From: Anisakis pegreffii
Taxonomy: Eukaryota > Nematoda > Chromadorea > Rhabditida > Anisakidae
Assembly: GCA_035041965.1 (NCBI GenBank)
Contig: JAPYMA010001417.1
Span: 1-64,000, forward strand
Reading direction: 5' to 3'
DNA length: 64,000 bases
Shown piece after piece: positions 38,049 to 49,390 of this stretch. The position numbers were made by a program, and so were the translations under genes. Position 1 is the first letter of the stretch. Every line of letters starts with the position of its first letter. The notes beneath the pieces are model-generated. The model was given only the letters and a program-made list of their open reading frames with translations. It did not search any database and was not told where the DNA came from.

Positions 38049-38440
38049 GGTATAGCCGTGTTTGGCATTGAAACATGCAGTTAAAATTGGTTCGGATTTT
38101 GTACAAGTAATTTATGAGTATAATGGGCGATGGGGCGTGTTGCACTCTCGAGACATTCTGGAGCAGATTCGAACGGCGACCAGAATATCAGAACATGTTT
38201 TATCTATAGTAAATGGAATTAATGTCTGAGTTAGGTTAGTGATCAGTGGCCGAAAGCGAAAGAGGCTGTTTGATGAGTGGCTGCTGGAGGTGGGACAAGG
38301 TGTTCAGTCGTAGTCAACGTACAAGTTCTATCGGTTGTCAACCCCAATGGAAACTGTCCTAATCCCATCCTACCGCCATAATATGAGCAGTTGCAACAAT
38401 TTTATGCCAAGTGATGTATTTTATTTCAGAATTCGAAATA

Positions 38441-40033
38441 ATGGACGTTTCATCATTGCACTTCATCAAAATAAAAGGAATTGTTGTTGACGTGAAGCAG
38501 GATGAATTGATCGTGGCATTAATTACACCACAAGGTGATCATATTCCACCTAAGGTATGTAGGGCTTCAAATTGTTTCTCATCGTCATTCCTAGAAATTA
38601 ATAGCGAATGAATTGAAGATTGAAGTTAGACTGAAAGTTTAGTCAGTGCTTCAGGGTAGCTGGTTTTAATGTTTTGATGCGGTTTTCTGTCTTGAGTGAA
38701 TATTGCCATATTGATAATTGCGTGATGTGGTGTAGATTTAATTTTAGATAACTCTGAGGATGGAAAATGAAAGAAGATTCGGTGTTGGTGACTGGTTAAT
38801 AATACTAAATTCAGTGAAGGAAGATCGATATTCTATTGAAGCAAAAATCACAAACAAACATGATTTTCCGCTCGTTACGAAAGTTGACCACAAAAGAGGT
38901 ATTGCGTTGGTAAGATTAGTTCTCTTCATTAGTCTGTTCAGTTTTTTGTTTACGATTCGTTCGAATTTGTAATTTCTTCAGAATCTTTCTGTACTGAATG
39001 AGTGTTGTTTTTGTTATAATTTTCTCACACTTCATTTATCATTCAGATTTTCTTTTATGTTTTTTATAAATTTGATTTGAAGAATTTTGAGATTTTTATA
39101 ACTTTGAAGATCATTTTTCCACTTGTTGATAATCTGAAAATCAACGACGCATTTATGTTTTGAATAAATTAGTGAGCTCTGTGTTTTCGAAAATTCGAAA
39201 TAACAGATGTTTCATCATTGCCTACTAATTTCCTGTTAATGAGTTGGTCAAAATGTGAATTTGTGTAAATTCAACAGCATTCATAAGTGTGAATATACTA
39301 AATATTATAAGGTTTCAGTTAAATGTGAAATTATTAATTCGAGAATCTGGGAATAGATTATATGGACATGCAGCGCTGTTGGGCAATGTTTTTATCCCAA
39401 ATTACAATCACATTGATAAAGATGCTGAATATGAAGCTGATGTTTGTTGGTTGGTTCATTTTTTAATTATCAACTCCTTTAACTCTTTTCCCTATTGATT
39501 TTATCAGTCAACCTTTATTACTTGCGTATTGATAAGTCATCAAACTCTGTATCTTTGCTTATAATCATTTGGTATGGATATAGTATTTTGAACATCTAGT
39601 TTAGTATTGTTTGTTGTATACATATGGAGATTGAAATTTACTTGTGTTTCAAATGATAGGCCTAAAATGAGTTGTTGTGATGATCGGTTAAGGGCAGTGA
39701 TTATAGACGTGAAAAGTTTAATTTGGCGGTTCTTTTATAGCGGAATATTGCATCGTTCGAGTAAAATTCCGTATAGAATTAATGATAATATGTTAATTCG
39801 ACACTTTATGAGCCGTTCTTGTAAATGCGCGAAATATCTAAGCTCGATTCTATGGTTCATTTTAGTGTTCATTGATTTCAGTGACAATTTTATCGTTATC
39901 CGATTTGTGCTTATTAAATCTTTCGACAATTGTAACTGTTATACTATTTTTTATAAATCCTCTAGCTCAATTAACAACTATTGCAGGGCGCCTCCAAGCT
40001 GTCGTAAAATATTTGATTTCAATTGGCTTTTGA
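38441..40033 (+). CDS. orphan protein, 5 exons, 204 aa
   Basis: Exons 38441-38554, 38748-38909, 39319-39449, 39660-39820 and 39987-40033 join in phases 0, 0, 2, 1. The ATG lies 11 bases after a TTATTTCAG acceptor, as for a trans-spliced mRNA. The first 140 residues alternate hydrophobic and charged residues (IKGIVVDVKQDELIVALITP, then RRFGVGDWLIIL), suggesting one or two small beta-barrel (OB-like) folds. The rest is Cys- and Arg-containing and ends in a short hydrophobic helix. No signal peptide or membrane segment. I do not recognise the family, and the OB-fold idea is only inference. The last two splice junctions are less sure, because the frame of exon 4 also stays open to a stop at 40090-40092. 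The gene sits between two copies of a hAT MITE. Confidence 0.55.
39192..39226 (+). repeat. partial duplicate of exon 1 inside intron 2
   Basis: The sequence from ATTCGAAATAA through TTTCATCATTGC repeats 38430-38458 of the same gene (5' leader plus first codons) with two changes, one of which destroys the ATG. It is an old local duplication or copy-and-paste event and is probably not functional. Confidence 0.6.
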
Positions 40034-40729
40034 TGTTCGAACCTAAAAAGTCTGCTATCAGTTCAATCGATGAAGAGGTCCTTTGTTTTTAATGATATTC
40101 TAAATTTTTTAGAAGGTATTTCATTTGATAGATCGTATGTTTGTTATTTCTGAGGAGTTATTTTAATATTATTTTATTATTCCTTTGGTATTATTACAGT
40201 CATCATCTATATTGTTATTATCATTGATAGGGACGCTAACGAAAAAAAGTTAGCGAGCTATCCTAACAACTGCAAGCGCTATTTACTATCGCTATCATCG
40301 CCAAAAATAAAGTAACGCTATCGCTGTTCCGCTAATCAAGCAAAATTAGTCCGCTATTCGCTATCGCTACTTTGAAATTTTCATCAAAATTTGCAATTGC
40401 ACCACTTATTTGTGTGGAAAAAACCTCACTGCGACATTAAACAGCTGAAATTTTCATTAAATCATTCAGCAGAGATATTCATTCCAACAACAAGCGCAAA
40501 AGCACAAGTCAATAATAAAACAAACTCGGATAATGAGAAAATAAGCAAACGGCGACAGCGAAATTCAAAGGTGAAAAGTAGTCGGTTGTTGATGACCTGC
40601 AACAGCTCACGCTGAGCATTTCGTTGAAATTTTGGATCGTCTGAATCTTATCGTATCGCCTAACTCAGTCTCTGAGACGAAATCAGCGATCGTCACCCGT
40701 GTGCGTTGGAAAGATTTTGAAATGAATCC
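40034..40729. other. intergenic DNA with a hAT-like scrap
   Basis: 40228-40375 is dense in AGCGATAG/CTATCGCT words, much like the interior of the 37634-38048 element (for example CGCTGTTCCGCTAATC), and starts GATAGGGACGCTAACG. It is probably a degraded relative. No gene was seen in the rest. Confidence 0.4.
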
Positions 40730-42010
40730 TTAAAACTATCCCATCTTATTAACCTGCTCAAATTCTGAAATTTTGGAGAAAATAACTGCAGTCAGACTAA
40801 CATACCATTTTACAGTGAATGAGTTGTTTTCCCGTTTCCGATGTGCTTTTCTAGATAGGAGATCAATTACTGCGGTTCCATTTTGATCCTAACAAAATCG
40901 TGTCTTTCACTTAGACTCCAGAGGCTGTATCGACACAACATATTTCGATTCTAAAGAAGCGTCTGACTCGGTATCCATAATAAATTTAAACCCAAAGGTG
41001 CAAAAATACGGCATAAGATGTTATGTGGCCAACTGAATCCCAGACATTCTTACCAACCGTTTTCAATCAATCCAAATTACTGATTCGTTCAGTTTTTTAG
41101 AATATACCAGCAATGGTATATCCCAATGTTCTTTCCACTTTCTCATTCCGAGTAAAAGATACAGCTTTCCAAACTCAACATGTCTCATGTTTGCGGATGA
41201 TGTTAAGGTCTACAAGTTCTTCAACAACTTACAAACTATAATATATTTAACTTCGTAGACCAAATGCCATCAAAGTGGCTTTTACTGCTAGTTCCAATAC
41301 AAACAAAATTGATTAGAATTGGAAAGAGCAATCCTAATAACCCCCTCAACATCCGCAATCAAGAATTAGCTCCCTCCTCATTCATCCAAAATCAAGGCGT
41401 CATGAGCGACCAAAGTTTGGAATTTCATCATCATTTGTAGTATAGTTAAAAAGGCTAGCATCACTCACTTTGAAAACGTTCAGGTTCATTACCTTATCGG
41501 TACCAAGCAAAATACGTAACCTAAAATTCGCCCATCCTAGGATATGCCTTTTCCTCAAGGCCTTTCCCTGATCAATACGGTAACAAACGCTACGTTGTTG
41601 ACGTTAAAAATGTTCGAAGAAGATACACACGTTTTGAACAGGCAATGCGGGAACGTATCCTAGTGCCAGGGGAAAATATCAATGTTACGATTTTATATTG
41701 ATCTTTGAACATCAGATTGATCTCCCAATAACAAAGCTCTTCAAATTCTTTCACGCAGTGAACGAATTTGTCAAAATAGTTCCCTCCAAGTTGATATCAA
41801 ACGTTGGGAGTGAAGTATGACAAAACTCTCTTTCGCAAGTAGAATCGTTAGAGCCTGCAATCCACTTCCAATATATTGTCTCGTCACAACTGCTCCAAAT
41901 ATTACTCTGAACAGTCCCACCGCATAATATTGGCTTCTTGTCCCTGTTAAAATTTCGTTAACTATTTGACAAGGGGAAGCAGAGAAATCGAAAGAAGAAG
42001 CTATTTCACC
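40730..42010 (+). pseudogene. decayed LINE (non-LTR) reverse transcriptase
   Basis: Translated fragments in all three + frames follow the order of a CR1/L2/Jockey-type reverse transcriptase. First comes an NYxPxxLT...EILEKI block (about 40735-40800). Next is the finger/palm F-D-S-x-E-A-S-D-S-V block (about 40950) and then the catalytic F-A-D-D box (about 41190-41201). After that comes a GKSNPNN...LGV-like block (about 41320-41430), and last the C-terminal SFASRIVRACNPLP block (about 41825-41870). Stops and frameshifts separate them, so no enzyme can be made. Flanked by two hAT MITEs. The endonuclease part was not found. Confidence 0.7.
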
Positions 42011-42229
42011 CACCTAGTTTTAAGTCATTCTCATTTTATTGATTCAGTGATGGACATAGTTTCATTTTTTACTCTTTTTTCAACCCCTTTTCCCTCCTAG
42101 CACCAGTACACTCGCCACATTGTAATCACTTATAGCGAACACAGTTGTACATCTGAACAAATATCAGTCACGTCTTTTCACAGCGAGAACAAAAGTGAAG
42201 AAAGCATCGTCACACTGCCATCCAACTTA

Positions 42230-42552
42230 TTTGAAGCCAAATAGTTTATTAAGCGAAGACGGAAAGCTAGTGGTGTACTTATATCAAACAGTTGACAGTT
42301 GGGGTATGATTGAATACTCAACTTCCAACCGTTCGGAAGAGCACGGTAGGTTTGAATTTAGTGCAGTGTTGCAGTGCAAATTTGTATTTGGTGTGTGACT
42401 TATGCATTCACTCACAGATTTACGGTTAGCGAAATAGCGGAATTAATCCGCTGTTTCGTTAACCTTTCGCGAAATAGTTTCATAAACCGTTATCCAACGG
42501 CAATAATATCCGTTGTTTGAGCACAATAGCGCGTTATTGTCCACCTCTGGAT
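42230..42552 (-). mobile_element. hAT-type MITE, copy 2 (inverted)
   Basis: Reverse-complement copy of the 37634-38048 element. The best stretch is about 42265-42395 (CTTCCAACCGTTCGGAAGAG, TTTAGTGCAGTG, GCAGTGCAAATTTG), which matches the reverse complement of 37895-38000 closely. The right end TTGTCCACCTCTG resembles the reverse complement of copy 1's left end. The left end is diverged or truncated and no target duplication could be defined. Confidence 0.7.
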
Positions 42553-42599
42553 ATTATCACTATGGCACAGCACTGGCATGAACAATGGCGTTCCTATTT

Positions 42600-42790
42600 C
42601 ACACTTTTGGCAAAATAATCTGTTCTGCTCTGCTCTATTCTATTCTCTGCGGCTATTCTCTGAACACCTTTCTGTTCTGTTCTATTCCGTCCTGCAGTTT
42701 TATTCTGTTCCCGCGACCCCATAAAATTCCAAACCGGTCTATTCTGTTGTGCCGTTTTAACTATCCTGCTCTTCTCTGTTCCTGTTCCCT
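42600..42790. repeat. degenerate TTCTG/TTCTA pentamer array
   Basis: About 190 bp of imperfect CTGTT/CTATT pentamers with interruptions (for example TCTGTTCTGCTCTGCTCTAT). Simple-sequence DNA; no coding value. Confidence 0.7.
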
Positions 42791-44806
42791 CAGTCAGAAA
42801 AAAATAGCAACATAAAGATTATAACAGTTCTGTTGCAATGGGAGAAGATTATCCATGTAGGGAGTTAAGAGCTTTTGGCGATGATGATTGGGAGAAACGG
42901 AATGTTCCGGGCTGTGGCAACCAACATCTTCGAAGAATAGAGGCACTGTAACCTCAAACCTTTGGATGCGAAGTCGTTATGGCGAGTGGGGATTGACACC
43001 TTTGATTCTGAATTTAAAACATTTCTTCTACGTAAGCAACCCCTTACGTGCTTGACCGCCGCTACTGGTAAGCCCGACTAATCTCGAACATCGCTTTGAG
43101 CACAGCTGGTCTCAACACTTTAACCCCTAACCGACACGCAGTTTCCTAGAGTGATGAATCTAGAATGAACGATTTTGTTCAATCGATTTTAATTCCCGAG
43201 CACAAACTTTTACTGGAGGCTTAAAATGTGAATGCTTTCTGCGATAGACTGTTCCTAGAGCTGAAAGTTTGATCAAGAACTGAAAATAGAGTGTTCATCC
43301 AGAATCAGGGTCGCATCGTTTAGTTATTCCCTGAAGGAATGTTCCACAAACAGCCTTTAGCAATTTTTAGAATTAATCGCGATACCTTGCCCTTGATGCA
43401 GTTGTTTCATCTCTTACTGATGGCCTTTCTTTCTCATCAATGGTATTAATGAAGATGTTCTCTGACGAAGCCAAATCACTAACATGATAATAACAAGAAC
43501 ACAAAGAAAAATAATGGTGATTAATAACAGTAGTAAAGATAATCCGTGCAGTAAAAGACGATATCATGATGTGGTTATAATTTGTAAATATTTATTGTTA
43601 TTAACGATGTCTCAGTAATGTCAAATAATGTTAACCACGACGTACTTAATGAATAGTATCTTATAATGGTTGATAATAATAAAAATTATAGCAACAACAG
43701 TCATTACGTGTTGATGATATTGATGCAAGCAGCAGTTGAAATCACGCTAGCATGTGCTGCAAAGTAGCTTTGATTGCAATAATTGATGAAAAGTGCGATT
43801 TTTTCGACCTTCGGTAGCATGTCCCGCGGATTAAAAAACTCTTTTAACTAATGCAGAAGATGGAGGGATAGACAGGATTTTGAATGCCATATCTCTCAGT
43901 TCTGGACTCCGAAACATTTTTTAATCATTATTATTCCTTTCAACGTCGTGATGTTAAACGGTTTTAATGACCTCTCAGCAAAACTCGAATTAGGAAAAGT
44001 TTATCTTATGATTATTCCAACAATGAATTACATCTCGCTCTTTCAAATCAGCCGCTCTATAGAAAAGGGAACCGGAGTAATCACATGAGTAACCAGAGTG
44101 CAATCACTTGTCAGTTGACACTTATATGGTTTTCTATGAGAATAGATGAATTACACTGCTTTCGTCATGCAAAAATGAAAACCTTTCTATTCAAAATTTT
44201 TCAAGACAGTAGGGAAACTTTCTATTGAGAAGTCACAAAAGTAGCAAACATTTTTCGAAGCGTCACATCCTGAACATAATGAAGAGATAAAGGAAATACG
44301 AACTCATCAATTTTTTGTTCTCTACCAGTGGTTTTTCGGCATATTGTTCGAATCGAAATTAATCGACCTTCCCAAGCTGTGAGTTACTTTATCGACTGGG
44401 AACAGTATGCCGTCGTCGCAGCGATCTCTCATAGACTGATAACACTTAAAAGAGTATAGATAAGGAGAATAAGAAATAAGTGCACCTCTACGACGACATG
44501 TAAATAACTTTTTCTCCAAATTAACCGCTGAAAAACAAAATACACAAAATGAGTGATAGGAAACTCACCACTGAGATGAGTGTATCTTGCACTGTATGCT
44601 TCAGTGTGTCATTCAGTGCATATGCTACGGTAGGTTCTATAAGCGTCTACAATGCATACGTGACATCCAAACATTCGCTGTTGCTATCGATGACGACTTG
44701 GAATCGATCTTCCAGGACCATTTTTGTATCTTTCATGATCTTTCTGATGAGAGGATTGCTTTCGATCTTCTGTAATCATTTTGAACTTATAGCTTATGAT
44801 ATATTA
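42791..44806. other. intergenic DNA
   Basis: About 2 kb without a supported exon. Composition is mixed. 43600-43700 is rich in AAT/GAT triplets. Short open frames occur on both strands, but none has splice context or a known motif. Confidence 0.4.
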
Positions 44807-46087
44807 GCTTGTACACTTTGCTTCTGCGTTTTGCGTAGGAAAATTTCAAAATGTCACAACTCACTTCAAACTCAACATATTCACTTGAAATAAGCACCGT
44901 TGGAATCCAATCACTTCTGCCATTTAGATACCAGGTCGTATATTCCTTTGTGGAAAAATTCCGGATTTCTGGAAGCGACAAAATCCTTAAACGTCGTTTC
45001 GACGACTTCTTGGTTTCTGAACTTTTTATTCTCTATGTAGTGATCCAGATGCTTGAAAAAGTGATAGTCAGTTGGGGACAGGTCGGGTGAACATGGCGGA
45101 TGGGGAAGAGTTTCCCAACCGAGTTCCTGCAATTTGCGGGTTGTGATTCTCGAAACGTGGGAACGAGCGTTGTCGTGTAGCAGGATTGGAACCATTCTGG
45201 TCATGAATACTGGACGAATTTCCGCTAATTTTTCAGAAACCTTTTGCAATTCGCTACAATACGATTCTGTCGTCATCGTTTGACCCGGTTCCAGGAAGTT
45301 GTAGTGAGCTACCCCGCGAGCTGTCCACCAAACTGTCGCCAGGACCTTTTTGGGATGCAGGAGTGATTTCGGCATGGATTTCAGGGACTCATTCTTGTCA
45401 AGCCATTGTGCCGAGCGCCGACGATTGTCGTAAAGGATCCACTCTTCATCACATGTAATTAAGCGGTGCAGAATTTCTTCCTGGTTTTGACGTATGAGCA
45501 GAGACCCACAAATTTCCATGCGTTGATTTTGTTGTTGTTCATTGAGTTCATGTGGAACCCATTTGTCCATCTTTTTTACTTTGCCAATCAAACGAAGGTG
45601 TTTGCTGACGGTCATGGGGCAAATACCGAGTTCTGAAGACAATTCTTGAGTCATCGTAGCGGGATTCGTTTCAACCAGTGCTCTGAGGCGGTTATCATCG
45701 CATGTCACAGGTTGCCCCCCCGGCATGGTGATCTTCGAGTCCCTCATCGCCGTCACGAAATCTCGCAAACCAACTTTGTAACGTGCGTTCTTTCACCGTA
45801 TCCTGTCCAAACTCCTGATTGATCCTCCGAGCAGATTCGGCTGCTGACAGCCCCAGGCGATAGTCACAAAGCGAAATTGCTCAAAAATGCTGTTTTTGCA
45901 TGGTTTATTCAAACACTTGTAAAACAGCCCGAAATCAAAATTTCTCAGCGATCTTTTTTTCGAAACACGCGCCGTGAAGTGACCTTTGGAAAGCACCCAA
46001 AGTTCGCGTAAGAACATGACTGGCGCCTACAGTATCGATTTGAAAACAGAGGATGCCGCAAAAACCGCAGAAGCAAAGTGTACAACC
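44807..46087 (-). mobile_element. full-length mariner (Tc1/mariner) element
   Basis: The element is 1281 bp, the usual size for mariner. The left terminal repeat starts GCTTGTACACTTTGCTTCTG (44807). The right one, read in reverse, starts GGTTGTACACTTTGCTTCTG (46087). They match over about 28-30 bp. Each end is flanked by TA (44805-44806 and 46088-46089), the mariner target duplication. The transposase runs on the minus strand and is broken. Both termini and both TAs are still readable, so insertion is not extremely old, or the element could have been cross-mobilised. Confidence 0.9.
44881..45901 (-). pseudogene. broken mariner transposase
   Basis: DDD-superfamily transposase, about 340 codons, very similar in plan to mariner proteins. 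It has the helix-turn-helix region with GLSAAESARRINQEFG, the WVPHEL linker, first catalytic Asp in ITCDEEW, second Asp in LLHDNARSH, third Asp in PPCSPDLSPTDYHFF (D,D34D spacing) and the WQK end. Lesions are an in-frame stop near codon 7, a frame change between FVTI and RLGLSAAES (about 45870), and a frame change at a run of seven C (45715-45721). A TGA at 44911-44913 also replaces the expected Cys codon ten codons before the natural stop at 44881-44883. The longest intact frame covers 45768-44911 and keeps all three catalytic residues but lacks the N-terminal DNA-binding domain. Confidence 0.9.
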
Positions 46088-46869
46088 TAATACATAAAAA
46101 TTTTAAAAGAGAATACCTGATCTTAACGAAGCACTATCTGAAACAGGGAATTTTTCCGTCAGATAAATGGAAAAATATGATTCATTGGCTTCAGCTTCAA
46201 TAACAATATGACTAAATGAACAAATATTTACTAACCAATAAATTTTTCAAATGAATATCCAGTGCTGGAGCGAATGTGTATACTCGTTAAGAAGTTGCAT
46301 TCCATCCATCTTCTATGAAATCGCATGCACTTTTAAACGGTTCAATCACCGCAAAAGACTTCTGTAAAAATCATTGCGTTCAGTTGTAGGTTCCTACAAT
46401 ATCTTTTGAACAGCCTACAAAAGTATTTTCAAGCTTTCGTGGAAGGAATCACAACACTTTCAATCTTCTGATTGAATATCTCTCTTAATGCAGTTGTTAG
46501 CTCGTTTTCGAAGATATGTCTCGTCACTCATCTTTACTTGATTTTATCATTGGAAAGGATGTATGCAAAGCATGTGCCGTTCCAAAACCTCTCGCTCTAT
46601 TAAAAATGTGGTTACTTTTCCCACACTTTTGGTTATATAGAGATATTGCCGTAGCATGATCGTTTAGTTTTCGTTGGTAGCACCAGGGTAACTCCTGCAC
46701 TGGTCCATTTACTCTTCCAGCTTCATCTATTATATCCACTTCACCTTATCTGACGACATCTGTAATAAAGCAATGCATATTCGGAGCCGATATTCAATAC
46801 TTCTTAACTGCTAACAATGAGTGTCTTGTAAAAGTGATATGCATTAATGATTAATCATATCATTCAGGT
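46088..46869. other. intergenic DNA
   Basis: No exon, RNA gene or repeat recognised between the mariner and the next gene. Confidence 0.4.
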
Positions 46870-48487
46870 ATGAGTAATCATACTTTTCTTACTGAAATTT
46901 TTGAATGTAAATTCGTTTTACTTTGGACCAACGTTTCTCACACTTGGAAACTCCATTACTCCTTCGATGGTTTAGCAGCCCTTCATTACCCCTTACCCCC
47001 CTCCCTCCCTCCTCTCCTTTCAAAAATTTCACTGAAGGTCATTTCATTCATTGAAAGAAAAAACTCTAGCTGGAACTTACTATAATTGGCTTCAATCCAC
47101 CACACGTTCATCAAAGTATTGTAGCGAATTTACTTGGTGTCCAAATCAAAATTTCATTAAATATGTAAAGAATGGTGTGCTTGATAATACTGTTAAATAC
47201 TGTGACCATAAAGAGGCTTTCACGGTAACGATTCAGTAACAAGCTGAGTAAATTATTGAATGAATAAAAAGATTAGCTCCATGGTGGCTATTAGATATTG
47301 CCATAACTAATCACGTTGCTACGAATTCTGTTATAAAACTTTTGTACTACCCGTATGGAACGAAAAGATTACATAGTCCACTGCTTAATCACCAAAATAA
47401 AGACTGATCAACATATCACTGCAATTCGTACCAAAGATAACATTATATGAGCATTAATTAGGAAACAATGAAATTGCATGCCTTGGATCAAAATGCAGAG
47501 CGCACTCATACAACTACGAATATTTCGCAATTCTCCATCTGGTTGGCACCGCCACGACGAATATGCTGATGTAAAATCGCTGAACAAGTATATCCTCTGC
47601 GAAATGTTTAAAAAATGGGGGAATTTCAAACTAAATGTTTTTATAACATTTTAACTGAAATAGAAGCATCAGTAGACATGAATGAATCTGATTGCAGATT
47701 GAAGACTTTCCTCAAACGAATCAACTTGGTGGTGGAAACGAACCATCAGAATTGATTGCAACCAAAAGTAACGATGATGTGCAAAATGGGGATATCGGAC
47801 GTTCAGCATCGCCTGATTATCAGTTTTCAAATGATGAAGATAACGATGTCAATAATCGAATTGACAGTCATCTCCCTTCCCCGACCTCCATGGTTCATTT
47901 CATTCTAGATTTGTTTGTATATGTATCCATTCACTCTTTTGCCTTTTTTTGATTGAGCTATCTTCAAGAGTCGAATAACAAGAACAGTTCAACCGATTGA
48001 TTGAATTACTGCTTTGATTTTAGAATAATGAATTGCAGATAAAGCCAGACTGGGATGTGATCGATCGATTATGTTCAAACAAAGCTGTCTTTCAAGCTTG
48101 CTATAAACATGAACCAAAGATATTCTGTGATCTAATTGGTATCTTATTATCAGCATCACCTTCATCTTAATATTGTATTCCGATTTAAATGGATATGAAT
48201 ATTGAGTATAATGTGATGATTACCTGCCTAATCATTAGCATTATTTTCTGAATTACGTTGTCATTGTTTTTTTACCATGATGCAAATATCAATTTGTTAA
48301 GCATTGTTCGTATTTTAGCCTTTTTTAAATCTTAGTTGATTGGTGATTACTGTGTTAATCAGTGAGTGCATCTTTCGAATATCAGTGCTAATATATCAGC
48401 TGCTTTCCAGAGAGAACGACAAGAAAACGACTTAGCAAAAATTCGGTGCATGAAATCAACGAAATAAAAAGTTTCATTCGAGATTGA
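46870..48487 (+). CDS. orphan protein, 5 exons, 187 aa
   Basis: Exons 46870-46906, 47070-47224, 47698-47892, 48039-48138 and 48411-48487 join in phases 1, 0, 0, 1. The ATG follows a CATTCAG acceptor by two bases. The N-terminal third has several Cys and aromatics (YCSEFTWCPNQNFIKYV). The middle (exon 3) is an acidic, Asn/Asp/Ser-rich linker. The C-terminus resumes with DWDVIDRLCSNKAVFQACY and ends basic (TTRKRLSKNS). No signal peptide or transmembrane segment. I do not recognise the protein. If the last intron is not removed, exon 4 reads on to a stop at 48168-48170. The spliced version is preferred because acceptor CTTTCCAG and phase fit. Confidence 0.55.
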
Positions 48488-49390
48488 TTTCGAAATCATT
48501 CTTGCTATAAAATTTGCGATTTTAAAATATTCATCAAACGGCTATTAAAATATTTCAAAATCAGCAAATTGATCGTTTTAATTGCGTCATAAAATGAAAT
48601 GATGCTAAATAATAAAATTATCTAATAAGGGCTGACAATGAATTCGTTGAAAATGATATTCGAAATTATCCTATGCAAATTGCTTCCGTCGCCAGTCTCC
48701 TCCATTTGATAACAGACACAATTCTATATAAATAGAAGCGAGTTCAGTTCAAATATTCAACAACGCTTCCTCGTTTTGATATTTCTCATGAGCTGTTAAA
48801 ATATTCCAGGAATATGTTATCATGAAATAGCGATTTGATTGTTGAAATTATATGTGACTGATATGTAGATATATGCCTTTTTCGATGGAATTTTTTTTCA
48901 GTTCGTTGTCATATCATCTATCCAGTGTCATCATATGGAAGACATATTCTGTATTTGTTGTTGTCCTGTTTATAGTTGTTTAATTTATTTTGCAGCCACA
49001 TTGTATTGCATGCATTGTTACGAACTCAACTTCTTCATCTCACAGCCCTGTCATAAAGTTCCTTATCTTCGACACAACTTTCATCAAATTCTTGTTTAGC
49101 TATCCTTAATCTTCGAAATTAGTTACCTTCCAAGGTTCTTCTGTAAGAGTTGTTTCGATTCAGATGTTTTCATAAGCGAATGGTAGAATCACATCTTAAT
49201 GGGTAATTTATTGGCACATTTGAGTGTGTGAAAGTGATGGAATTTTGGGAACAAAGGAGCTGGCTGCAACAATTAAAATTTCGTAATCGCGCAGCATTTT
49301 AAAGATGGTGGCTGTTTGAGGGTTGAAGAAATTTTACCTAATCGATATGAAAGAATGAATTGTGAAATACGTATTCTCAAATCTATTAAG
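48488..49390. other. intergenic or intronic DNA
   Basis: AT-rich. A short codon-like open stretch at about 49280-49450 (containing RYERMNCEIRILKSI) overlaps the first exon assigned to the next gene in another frame. It may be the true frame or an earlier exon. Nothing else was seen. Confidence 0.3.

Noticed and set aside
44549..44893. Open frame of 114 codons on the + strand
   Set aside because: It runs antisense across the left end of the mariner and has no splice context. It is a shadow.
44911..45768. An apparently intact 285-residue transposase gene
   Set aside because: It is only the longest surviving frame of the mariner. The N-terminal DNA-binding part lies in other frames, and the stop at 44911 is a mutated Cys codon ten codons early.
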